Positions 1 to 5,169 of a DNA stretch of 6,658 bases are shown here, in pieces. Numbering within the stretch: the stretch's first letter is position 1; each line of letters starts with the position of its first letter. Both the position numbers and the translations under genes were made by a program. The DNA comes from Candidatus Methanoperedentaceae archaeon (lineage in GTDB: Archaea > Halobacteriota > Methanosarcinia > Methanosarcinales > Methanoperedenaceae), in the NCBI GenBank assembly GCA_027371625.1, contig DAHXMQ010000269.1, positions 1 through 6,658 on the forward strand. Reading direction: 5' to 3'. The notes under the pieces are model-generated. The model worked only from the letters and a program-made list of their open reading frames with translations. It did no database searches and was not told the origin of the DNA.

Positions 1-320
1 ATATCCGTCATATATATCTCCAGGTCATCTGTGTCCCGTTTCCATTCTGCCAGATATCCGCCCAGATCCATTTTAGCAGTGGAAATCGTCACTTTACTTT
101 TGGCTCCGCAATGGGGGCAGGTCATGATCTCATCTATCTGCGCAATCTTCTCTTCCTCTTTGACAGGCTTTAGGTGAGATTTATCCGACGCACAAATGGG
201 ACACTTCCACTCATCAGGGAAGTCTTCCGGTTTTGTGTCTGGTTTTATCCCTGTAAGCGAGTTCCCCCGCGTATCGTCATATTCGAAAACATTGCAAACA
301 TCGCATCTGTATTTTGTCAT
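1..320 (-). CDS. Rubredoxin-domain protein, N-terminal part; probably an archaeal FMN-binding glutamate synthase-like protein (partial, runs off left edge)
   Basis: The visible 106 codons begin at ATG 320-318 and stay open to the edge. Residues 1-55 are a rubredoxin-type iron site: CDVC at 6-9 and CPIC at 40-43, with the typical Y-x-G/D and 'DFPDEWKCPIC' features. A charged linker follows, then a CPHC motif at 68-71 and a stretch (about 87-106) with G-G-Y-L, W-K-R and Y-M-T-D. From memory, that combination opens archaeal FMN-dependent glutamate synthase-like proteins of about 500 residues, whose catalytic domain would lie beyond the edge. Rubredoxin would then feed electrons to FMN. A GAGGAA Shine-Dalgarno site lies 10 nt before the ATG, and the half-size TSUP gene stops only 20 nt upstream, so the genes are probably cotranscribed. 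The rubredoxin domain is certain from sequence; the glutamate synthase identity is inference. Confidence 0.75.
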   Translation of the reverse strand, partial: MTKYRCDVCNVFEYDDTRGNSLTGIKPDTKPEDFPDEWKCPICASDKSHLKPVKEEEKIAQIDEIMTCPHCGAKSKVTISTAKMDLGGYLAEWKRDTDDLEIYMTD

Positions 321-340
321 TTATATCTACTTCCTCGAAT

Positions 341-625
341 TCACCTGAAACCGATATATAATAAGGCGATTGCTAGAAAGACAAAAAGCACTGAAAGCAC
401 TTTTTCAAGAACTGCAGTATTCATTTTTGCTGCAACAAACGGCGCAAGCTGACCGCCGATTATGACCGCAGGAACTGTCATGGCAATAATGTTCCAGGGT
501 GTCTCTACACCTCCAGATGCAGGTGCTCTTAAAAGATGTGTGGTTGACGCCACAATAGCTGTCCCTGCCACAATGATATGATTTGTTCTCACGCCCATTT
601 TAGCAGGAATACCAGAGACAATCAT
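341..625 (-). CDS. Half-size TSUP (TauE/SafE) membrane protein: C-terminal module only
   Basis: This product of about 94 residues matches only the second half of a TSUP transporter. It has the 'PWNIIAMTVPAVIIGGQLAP' segment, which parallels 'PWNLVIYTVPGAVIGGQLGS' in the full-length gene immediately upstream, followed by a last hydrophobic helix and a similar C terminus. TSUP proteins normally have about 250-300 residues in two related modules, so the N-terminal module is missing. ATG 625 is preferred: AGGTG sits 8 nt upstream. A GTG at 634 is also possible. The in-frame codons between the upstream TAG and this ATG still read like TSUP (VGVVS), which suggests that the gene was cut at about 637 by deletion between tandem paralogues. 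It may be a remnant, or a real half-transporter that dimerises or pairs with its neighbour. The substrate is not readable from sequence; family members export sulfite, sulfonates or organic anions. Confidence 0.7.
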   Translation of the reverse strand: MIVSGIPAKMGVRTNHIIVAGTAIVASTTHLLRAPASGGVETPWNIIAMTVPAVIIGGQLAPFVAAKMNTAVLEKVLSVLFVFLAIALLYIGFR

Positions 626-636
626 TGAAACCACAC

Positions 637-1545
637 CTACCTAATCAAGATCATGAGGCTTGTGAACAGGAAAGCAACTCCGATAACCGCAAAAAGTATG
701 GATATGAAGCGCTCCATTTTTTCTGATGAGATTCTCCCTTGGAATCTCGAACCCAACTGACCTCCAATCACGGCTCCAGGGACTGTATAGATAACCAGGT
801 TCCAGGGCACGGCGTTTACTCCTCCGTTCGAGACCAGAATGAGGACAGCCGTGATTGAACCTGATAATACCGTGACCGCAATTACGAAAACTGATGTAGC
901 CGCGGAGACTGCCACCGGGATTTTGCAACGCTTGACAAGGTTTGGCATCTCAAGCTCTCCCAAGCCGACAGAAACAAGTCCTTCCATCGAAGCTCCAACA
1001 GCCGTTAGGAGATTCCCTCCTAGCTGGTCGCAAACTCTGTATCGATACTCTGTACCGTCTCGAGCTTTGATAACACGTTCTTCTTTTGCTTCCCGCCGCC
1101 TTGGGATGACTGCGACGGCCATTGGAAGGATTTTCAGATGAGTGTTTCGTATGTTGCTCGGTGCAGAAAATGCCAGATATGCTGCAAGGAGTATCATCAT
1201 GACGCCATATGCGATTTTCAGGAGATTCCCTGGGGTATATTGTGAAAGAAATGAGAATACCACGATTGTGGGCACAGATACAGCAATTAATTTCCATCCG
1301 GTGTGGAAATCAATTAACCCTCTCCTGCGATACCCTGCGACGCCGGAAATAAAGCCAAAGAACTCGGTCAGCAGAGCCATCCCGATAGCCTGGGCTGGCG
1401 TCAGGACAGGGACGCTAAGAAAAGGAAAAACCAGGATGAGAAAGGGTGTGAGCATTGAAGTACCGCTGATGCCAGTCAGCATAGCTAAAGCTGCAATGAG
1501 GATACATGCTGGAAACATGAACCAGTAGACTGACCAATCAATCAA
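637..1545 (-). CDS. TSUP family (TauE/SafE) sulfite/anion exporter-like membrane protein
   Basis: This 302-residue polytopic membrane protein has the two-module TSUP layout. The first module includes 'GISGTSMLTPFLIL' (25-38), 'PAQAIGMALLTEFFGF' and a G-Y-R-R-R-G-L loop. The second includes 'GLGELEMPNLVKRCKIPVAV' and 'PWNLVIYTVPGAVIGGQLGS'. The halves are joined by a basic, hydrophilic stretch of about 30 residues (about 147-176) that is longer than in minimal family members and probably cytoplasmic. The family moves sulfite, sulfoacetate, taurine-derived sulfur compounds or other organic anions across the membrane; the substrate cannot be read here. The start is TTG 1545, supported by GGAGAG 9 nt upstream. 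The half-size paralogue starts 11 nt after the stop and a rubredoxin-domain gene follows, suggesting one operon. A TTATAAT box at about 1571-1577 lies too close to the start to leave room for the Shine-Dalgarno site, so the promoter is unclear. Confidence 0.85.
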   Translation of the reverse strand: MIDWSVYWFMFPACILIAALAMLTGISGTSMLTPFLILVFPFLSVPVLTPAQAIGMALLTEFFGFISGVAGYRRRGLIDFHTGWKLIAVSVPTIVVFSFLSQYTPGNLLKIAYGVMMILLAAYLAFSAPSNIRNTHLKILPMAVAVIPRRREAKEERVIKARDGTEYRYRVCDQLGGNLLTAVGASMEGLVSVGLGELEMPNLVKRCKIPVAVSAATSVFVIAVTVLSGSITAVLILVSNGGVNAVPWNLVIYTVPGAVIGGQLGSRFQGRISSEKMERFISILFAVIGVAFLFTSLMILIR

Positions 1546-1590
1546 GTTTTACGACTCTCCGAGACACAATTATAATGCTTATTTCCTTTG

Positions 1591-1610
1591 TAAAAAATAA
1601 AAAGGGAAAA
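1591..1610 (-). terminator. Candidate T-rich archaeal terminator downstream of the C2H2 gene
   Basis: On the minus strand this stretch reads as T runs interrupted by CCC (TTTTCCC, then TTTTTATTTTTTA). Archaeal RNA polymerase commonly terminates at T tracts without a stable hairpin. It lies about 150 nt after the C2H2 zinc-finger stop and about 45 nt before the TSUP start, so it could separate the two minus-strand units. It could also simply be an AT-rich promoter region for the TSUP gene. Confidence 0.3.
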
Positions 1611-1720
1611 CTGGATGTTGAGAAAAAATATTTCCCATATTCAAGTACTTTATCCGGTGTTCCTTTTGATATCATATCGTCAATTTTGAATATGCCGACC
1701 CCATTTTCTCATAACAAAGT

Positions 1721-1742
1721 GCGATTTTAATTAAACAATCGC
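1721..1742. repeat. Small inverted repeat GCGATT...AATCGC after the C2H2 gene
   Basis: A perfect 6-bp stem with a 10-nt AT-only or AT-rich loop lies 16 nt past the stop of the C2H2 gene on the minus strand. No T run follows directly, so it is not a classical terminator. It may stabilise the 3' end of the mRNA or be an operator-like palindrome. The support is only the symmetry. Confidence 0.25.
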
Positions 1743-1758
1743 TCTCTCACCACGGCAT

Positions 1759-1860
1759 TTATTTAGACTTCTTGTGCTCTTTCTTTCCGTGCTCCATTAG
1801 CTCTGGTTGAGACTTGAATGTTGCCCCACACATATTACATTTGTATTGCTTTTCAGCCAT
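1759..1860 (-). CDS. Small C2H2 zinc-finger protein (33 aa)
   Basis: This 33-residue product is almost entirely one classical zinc finger: C8-x2-C11-x12-H24-x4-H29, with the core hydrophobics F15 and L21 and an aromatic Y6 two residues before the first Cys. Basic residues cluster at both ends (K-K-E-H-K-K-S-K tail), which fits nucleic acid binding. The ATG at 1860 has a full GGAGGTGA Shine-Dalgarno site (1868-1875) 7 nt upstream, the best in the window, so strong translation is expected. Stand-alone mini C2H2 proteins of this kind occur in methanogenic and related archaea; their role is not established to my knowledge. It follows the DUF2769-type gene after 95 nt on the same strand and may be cotranscribed with it. 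Confidence 0.85.
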   Translation of the reverse strand: MAEKQYKCNMCGATFKSQPELMEHGKKEHKKSK

Positions 1861-1867
1861 ATGTTTG

Positions 1868-1875
1868 TCACCTCC
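1868..1875 (-). promoter_or_regulatory. Full-consensus Shine-Dalgarno site GGAGGTGA for the C2H2 protein
   Basis: The minus strand reads GGAGGTGA, complementary to the archaeal 16S rRNA 3' end, with 7 nt to the ATG. This site is the main reason for calling a 33-codon gene here. Confidence 0.8.
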
Positions 1876-1955
1876 ATTTAGCGGTAGTTGCTTTTAATTG
1901 CAAAATCTTTTATTCCCTTACTGAGTTTAACGCAAATTTTCATTAAGTCCTTTTT

Positions 1956-2174
1956 TCACGGTGCCTTCCCGATATCGCAGAAGTACATGTCCTTCAGCTT
2001 ATATCTGGAATAGACCAGACAGACCGGACACTTACAGCCTTTTCTTACTATTTTTTCAGGGGATTTACCTCTTGAACAGAACAGCATTGGCTGTGGGGGA
2101 TATGGCAGGCTTGGACAGGTTCCGCAATAATTCATGCAGATAGCCAGATTTTCTTTTGTATCATCAACAGGCAA
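1956..2174 (-). CDS. DUF2769-type cysteine-rich small protein
   Basis: The 72-residue product has eight cysteines, at 13, 17, 20, 33, 47, 49, 52 and 66. They are arranged as C-x3-C-x2-C, a Pro-rich 'PSLPYPPQP' loop, then C, C-x-C-x2-C and a final C. This spacing and the 'NYCGTCP' and 'CKCPVCLVY' blocks match my memory of the archaeal DUF2769 family, whose function is unknown. Two zinc ions or an iron-sulfur cluster could be bound. There is no signal peptide or membrane helix, so it is likely cytoplasmic. The start is TTG 2174: GGAGGT lies 7 nt upstream, and the downstream Met14 would cut into the cysteine motif. It lies 39 nt behind the zinc-knuckle/repeat protein, probably in one transcript. 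Family name moderately sure; gene itself very sure. Confidence 0.8.
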   Translation of the reverse strand: MPVDDTKENLAICMNYCGTCPSLPYPPQPMLFCSRGKSPEKIVRKGCKCPVCLVYSRYKLKDMYFCDIGKAP

Positions 2175-2181
2175 TTTAATT

Positions 2182-2187
2182 ACCTCC
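2182..2187 (-). promoter_or_regulatory. Shine-Dalgarno site fixing the TTG start of the DUF2769-type gene
   Basis: The minus strand reads AAGGAGGTA, 7 nt before TTG 2174. No ATG lies at a workable distance in this frame, so the site decides a non-ATG start. Confidence 0.7.
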
Positions 2188-2213
2188 TTGAAAACAAATA
2201 GAAAATTTATTAA

Positions 2214-2726
2214 TCACATTAGCATTTTCTTGAACATATTTCTGACCATCATTCTCTTAAGGATGAAATAATCCTGCGTAGCAGCCATCATCGCACGCTT
2301 TTCCATCATCTTCCTCTCTTCCGGCCATGCAGACATTATTTTCTTCAAAGATCCCATCAGAATTTCTCTCTTATCCTTTGGCAGTTTTGTCATGTTATCG
2401 GTTCTTGTTTTAACAACCTTGACCCTGTCTTCTTCTGACAATTCTGCAATGCCATCGAGCATGTCGGTTATGGCAGCAATTCTTTTGTCTTCCGGCATGG
2501 TAGAGAATGCCTCCATCCGCGCAGCCAATATTTGACGCCTGTCTTCCTCGGGTTTTGATGCCAGCATTTGCATCATTTCCATCATCTGAGTGAGCTTTTC
2601 AGCTTTCGCTTTGCGCTCCTGGCATGCGGGGCATTTTTCAAAATGTTCCTCGAAAGACGCTTTATCTTTGCCTGCGCATTCCTCGCATTCCCTTGCTAAC
2701 TTTTCTAAATCCTCTCTTGCTGTCAT
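2214..2726 (-). CDS. Unrecognised protein: HxxxCxxC zinc-knuckle-like N terminus plus five 19-residue helical repeats
   Basis: I do not recognise a named family. From ATG 2726 the product has 170 residues. Residues 14-35 carry C14-x2-C17 and H28-x3-C32-x2-C35; the latter is the H-x3-C-x2-C signature of zf-HC2/ZAS zinc modules known from bacterial anti-sigma factors. A Met-rich helix follows (about 46-55). Residues 59-153 are five units of exactly 19 residues, each opening P/S-x-E/D-D/K-R (last unit P-E-E-R-K) and predicted as short helices, often ending in M, L or W. The tail is Met-rich and basic. There is no signal peptide or membrane segment. ATG 2726 is preferred over GTG 2738 because GGGGTGA (2735-2741) overlaps the GTG and lies 8 nt before the ATG. 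It heads the unit with the DUF2769-type and probably the C2H2 gene. Archaea lack sigma factors, so a role as a metal- or thiol-responsive scaffold is only a guess. Confidence 0.8.
   Translation of the reverse strand: MTAREDLEKLARECEECAGKDKASFEEHFEKCPACQERKAKAEKLTQMMEMMQMLASKPEEDRRQILAARMEAFSTMPEDKRIAAITDMLDGIAELSEEDRVKVVKTRTDNMTKLPKDKREILMGSLKKIMSAWPEERKMMEKRAMMAATQDYFILKRMMVRNMFKKMLM
2268..2552 (-). repeat. Five tandem 57-bp units encoding 19-residue repeats
   Basis: In the protein the units are contiguous with no insertions: they start PEEDR, PEDKR, SEEDR, PKDKR and PEERK, each 19 residues apart. The DNA units have diverged, so these are old protein repeats and not a recent microsatellite-like expansion. 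Confidence 0.75.
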
Positions 2727-2734
2727 AAAATATT

Positions 2735-2741
2735 TCACCCC
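2735..2741 (-). promoter_or_regulatory. Shine-Dalgarno site GGGGTGA choosing ATG 2726
   Basis: The site lies 8 nt before ATG 2726 and itself contains the bases of the competing GTG 2738. That argues against GTG as the start. Confidence 0.55.
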
Positions 2742-2765
2742 TAATTGATAGATTGTAGTTTTTAT

Positions 2766-2780
2766 GATATATAGTTTCTT
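2766..2780 (-). promoter_or_regulatory. Candidate archaeal promoter (BRE/TATA) for the leftward unit
   Basis: The minus strand reads GAAAC followed by TATATAT. A purine-rich BRE-like element next to a TATA box is the archaeal promoter arrangement. Initiation about 25 nt downstream would fall near 2745, just before the Shine-Dalgarno site, leaving a leader of about 20 nt before ATG 2726. Confidence 0.5.
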
Positions 2781-2912
2781 ATATTATTTCATCCAACAGT
2801 AAAATTTGCATCGTCTATAATAACTCCTTGGAGGTCGTGAGCAAATTAAGCACAATCGACTTACATTTTCTTTAGTCTATATGGTTTGAATGAGAAATGT
2901 AAAAATGCAACT

Positions 2913-2990
2913 ATGAAATCCTCGAATGAAGAAGATAAAACACAGGATGCTGATTTTAAGATGGTGGAAGAGCTTATGATGGCTTCTTAA
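2913..2990 (+). CDS. Possible small acidic protein (25 aa), weak
   Basis: This is an ATG-to-TAA frame for an acidic, hydrophilic peptide that starts MKSSNEEDK and ends ELMMAS. The composition is protein-like (D/E/K-rich, with helix potential at the end). There is no clear Shine-Dalgarno site, but a TATA-like box about 35 nt upstream would allow a near-leaderless transcript. It could equally be chance or a gene remnant. Confidence 0.2.
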   Translation: MKSSNEEDKTQDADFKMVEELMMAS

Positions 2991-3020
2991 CTTTAGTTTG
3001 ATTCGCAGGTCAATAGGCAT

Positions 3021-3030
3021 GTTTAAATAC
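3021..3030 (+). promoter_or_regulatory. Candidate TATA box for the CoA-binding/thioredoxin gene
   Basis: TTTAAATA at 3022-3029 lies 52 nt before the ATG at 3081. Initiation near 3050 would leave a leader of about 30 nt. The upstream sequence is not a strong BRE. Confidence 0.45.
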
Positions 3031-3080
3031 AGGTGTATAGAAAATATTTGTCAAGGTTTTGAAACCAGAATCTATGGTGC

Positions 3081-3905
3081 ATGAAGATGGTTCGTGACTC
3101 TGAAATTAAGGAAATATTGGGAAAACACAAAAATGTGGCAGTCGTGGGGCTTTCGCATGAAAAAACAAAGTATAGCTACATTGTCGCTGAGTACCTGAAG
3201 GGTAAAGGCTACAGGATTATCCCGATTAATCCTTTTGATGAGGAAATCCTTGGAGAAAAATGCTATAAGAGCCTTCTTGAAATGCCCGAAGAGCTTCAAA
3301 AACATGTGGAAATTATTGATATTTTCAGGCCTTCGGATAAAGTTATGCCAGTTGTTGATGAAGCCATCCAGATCAAAAAGAAGTATGGTACCCTGAAGGC
3401 TGTCTGGATGCAACTCGGTATAATAAACGAAGAAGGTGCCAACAAGGCTATTGCAGCGGGTTTGAAAGTTGTGATGAACAAATGCATGATGATTGAACAC
3501 GGGCGCCTTATGGAAAAAAACGAAAATAAAGAATTTGAGCAGATTGAAAAAAAAGAACCTGCTCAGTTGCAGGGTGGTGTCGTTGGCGTGCCAATTCAGC
3601 TTAGCGATTCAAATTTTGATGAAAATGTTAATAAGTATGACTTAGTTATTATTGATTTCTGGGCTCCCTGGTGCGGTCCATGCAGGGTTATTTCACCTGT
3701 GATTGAAGAGTTATCTAAGGAATACGCCGGGAAAGCCACATTTGCGAAGCTTAAAGTTGATGATAATCCGTTAACTGTAAGTCGTTTCGGAGTCATAAGT
3801 ATTCCAACAATAGTTATAATGAAAAAAGGTAGAGTGGCCGATCGTATCGTTGAGATAGTTACAAAAAACCTTATCAGAAATAAAATCGAAGAGCACCTGG
3901 GATAG
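3081..3905 (+). CDS. CoA-binding domain protein fused to a thioredoxin
   Basis: This is a single 274-residue cytoplasmic protein with two complete domains. Residues about 8-143 are a CoA_binding_2 (YccU-like) Rossmann domain: 'NVAVVGLSHEKTKYSYIVA' at 18-36, 'GYRIIPINP' at 43-51, 'AVWMQLGI' at 107-114 and the family's late Cys at C135 ('MNKCMMIEHGRL'). A charged linker (144-165) leads to a thioredoxin (about 170-274) with 'IIDFWAPWCGPC' (active-site cysteines 198 and 201) and the cis-Pro loop 'SIPT' (Pro242). The glycine that usually follows the last strand in thioredoxin is replaced by E ('IVEIV'). Known: CoA_binding_2 proteins bind CoA-like ligands, and thioredoxins reduce disulfides. Inferred: the fusion may act on CoA disulfide, CoA-protein mixed disulfides or acyl-CoA partners. 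The start may instead be Met3 (3087), since GGTG at 3076-3079 is 7 nt before it. The NAD kinase gene follows after 109 nt. Confidence 0.9.
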   Translation: MKMVRDSEIKEILGKHKNVAVVGLSHEKTKYSYIVAEYLKGKGYRIIPINPFDEEILGEKCYKSLLEMPEELQKHVEIIDIFRPSDKVMPVVDEAIQIKKKYGTLKAVWMQLGIINEEGANKAIAAGLKVVMNKCMMIEHGRLMEKNENKEFEQIEKKEPAQLQGGVVGVPIQLSDSNFDENVNKYDLVIIDFWAPWCGPCRVISPVIEELSKEYAGKATFAKLKVDDNPLTVSRFGVISIPTIVIMKKGRVADRIVEIVTKNLIRNKIEEHLG

Positions 3906-4014
3906 CGGTATGGAAAAGCTGAATATATGGAACCTGAAGAGGATTACGGGCAAAACAAAAACCATATCTTACCGCTGCAGGCTTTTACCGTGCTTTTAGG
4001 ATTAAAACGCATAA

Positions 4015-4974
4015 ATGGATAAAAATAAATCCCAATTGAATATCAACAGTCTCGGAATTATAGTGAACCCGGCAGCAGGCGTTGGCGGGGAGTTCATTGA
4101 AGGCGTTGCTTCTAGGGCAATTTCAAAGTTTAGAGATTGCCATGTTATACGTCCCCACATCGGGGAGGGGAGAGAAACTACCATGGCTGCCGTGAGAGCC
4201 ATAGCCTTCAGCGTTGACGCCATCCTTGTAGTCGGGGGCGATGGCACCATGTCGGATGTGGCGTACAGTCTCTTTAAGGCAGGCGCATCCACACCCATTC
4301 TCGGTATCGGGGCTGGCAGTACTAATGCAGGGTCTCTCATAACGGTAAGTGGAGAAGAACTTGATAAGCTTGACCCGTTTGCTTTCGCTGTGCATGAAGT
4401 TGGAGGGATACTGGCATTCGTCAATGGAAAACAGATAGGAATTGGTTTTAATGATGTTGTCCTGGGTGATACTGTCCTCACAACCCTTGAAGGTCAGGTT
4501 GTACAGGTGAGCGCCGCAGAGTTCATTAAAGGAAAGAAGACGCTCTCTCCTCCTTCTAAAGTCGGAACCACATGGTCGGAGGTGCACATTGAGTGCCGTG
4601 GTGAATCCCCAAAACCAGTTCACAGAGGTGTGTTTGGCCAGTTTTTCGCTGCTCCTCTTGAGGAAAGGTATCTCGGCAAAGGGTTGGCAGGAGGCACTTC
4701 TTTAGCTTCAGCCCTTGGATTGCCAGCCGGGATTGCCATAACCAGCGAGCCTCTTATCAATTTCAGCATCGGTGTGGAAGAGTTGCTATTTTTGGAACCC
4801 ATTGTCACCAAGACCGCAAGCCTGAGAGAGGAGGATACTGCGGTGGTCACTGGTCTTCACGAGGGCACATGCCTGAACGTTGATGGAAACCCGCTGGTTC
4901 TCATCGGGATTGACGAAGAAATAAGGATACATTATGTTTCCGCTGCTGCGCGCGTGTTGAAGGCAACTCATTAA
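4015..4974 (+). CDS. ATP-NAD kinase family protein (COG3199 type)
   Basis: This 319-residue predicted cytoplasmic enzyme would phosphorylate NAD+ to NADP+. Residues 13-25 give the 'GIIVNPAAGVGG' opening typical of the COG3199 branch. 'VVGGDGTMSDVA' at 72-83 carries the GGDGT motif, whose Asp is the family's catalytic residue, and 'GIGAGSTNAGSL' at 97-108 corresponds to the nucleotide-binding G-x-G-S-T-N loop. The C-terminal all-beta part ends with 'CLNVDGNPLVLIG' (286-298), the D-G element also seen in diacylglycerol kinase relatives. Length fits the family (about 310-380). The ATG at 4015 is used; the Shine-Dalgarno signal is weak (GGA about 13 nt upstream), so translation may depend on coupling or be modest. 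It lies downstream of the CoA-binding/thioredoxin gene on the same strand, consistent with NADPH supply for thiol reduction. A lipid or sphingoid kinase-type activity is a less likely alternative. Confidence 0.85.
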   Translation: MDKNKSQLNINSLGIIVNPAAGVGGEFIEGVASRAISKFRDCHVIRPHIGEGRETTMAAVRAIAFSVDAILVVGGDGTMSDVAYSLFKAGASTPILGIGAGSTNAGSLITVSGEELDKLDPFAFAVHEVGGILAFVNGKQIGIGFNDVVLGDTVLTTLEGQVVQVSAAEFIKGKKTLSPPSKVGTTWSEVHIECRGESPKPVHRGVFGQFFAAPLEERYLGKGLAGGTSLASALGLPAGIAITSEPLINFSIGVEELLFLEPIVTKTASLREEDTAVVTGLHEGTCLNVDGNPLVLIGIDEEIRIHYVSAAARVLKATH

Positions 4975-4987
4975 AAAATATAATCGA

Positions 4988-5008
4988 TAGTGAAATTTTC
5001 GCTCACTA
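4988..5008. repeat. Inverted repeat TAGTGA...TCACTA after the NAD kinase gene
   Basis: A perfect 6-bp stem with a 9-nt loop lies 13 nt after the NAD kinase stop codon. An A run precedes it, and no T tract follows on the plus strand. It may be a weak transcript end or an operator for the next gene. Confidence 0.3.
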
Positions 5009-5154
5009 CCTCGCTGGGTATATTCAACTCGCATCGAATTCTAAGTTAAGGTGCAATTATTGGCAAAAAATAGTAAATGCACCCGGGTTCCTTGATGATA
5101 GGAACTGGCACAGGCAATGTAAACTTGAATCGAGACAGATTTCAGAAAAGTGAA

Positions 5155-5163
5155 AGGAGTGAG
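5155..5163 (+). promoter_or_regulatory. Shine-Dalgarno site AGGAGTGAG fixing the start at 5170
   Basis: The site lies 6 nt before ATG 5170. It rules against the upstream in-frame ATG at 5077, which has no such site and would add 31 polar residues unlike the rest of the protein. Confidence 0.8.
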
Positions 5164-5169
5164 ATTAGA

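Larger units (their letters stand above)
2727..3080. other. Divergent intergenic region (354 bp)
   Basis: This region separates the leftward and rightward genes and holds the promoters for both. It also has a CTCC-TT-GGAG palindrome near 2824-2833, a further TATA-like box at about 2874-2881 (CTATATGG) on the plus strand and a 25-codon acidic reading frame at 2913-2990. I see no tRNA, other structured RNA or insertion sequence remnant. Confidence 0.5.

Noticed and set aside
839..1528. Plus-strand open frames across the TSUP gene (839-1141, 1142-1528)
   Set aside because: These are antisense shadows of a well-supported TSUP gene with a Shine-Dalgarno site; no family features of their own.
1538..1675. 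45-codon minus-strand frame (MISKGTPDKVLEYG...)
   Set aside because: The start of the peptide looks protein-like, but there is no ribosome site, the second half is low-complexity Phe/Ile-rich sequence from an AT-rich region, and it overlaps the TSUP start with its Shine-Dalgarno site.
1878..1943. 21-codon minus-strand frame between the DUF2769-type and C2H2 genes (MKICVKLSK...)
   Set aside because: An AAGGAC element sits 3-4 nt before the ATG and the frame neatly fills the gap, but length and lack of any recognisable feature do not support a call. Worth a conservation check only.
3904..3976. AGCGGTA (3904-3910) and TACCGCT (3970-3976) as a terminator stem
   Set aside because: The 59-nt loop is too long and no T tract follows; probably chance symmetry, although it spans the gap between two genes.
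4002..5034. Minus-strand open frames across the NAD kinase gene
   Set aside because: Antisense shadows; the plus strand carries the GGDGT and GSTN motifs and a continuous family match.
5077..5169. In-frame upstream ATG extension of the membrane protein (MHPGSL...)
   Set aside because: No ribosome site, polar composition unlike the protein, and a clear AGGAGTGAG directly before ATG 5170.
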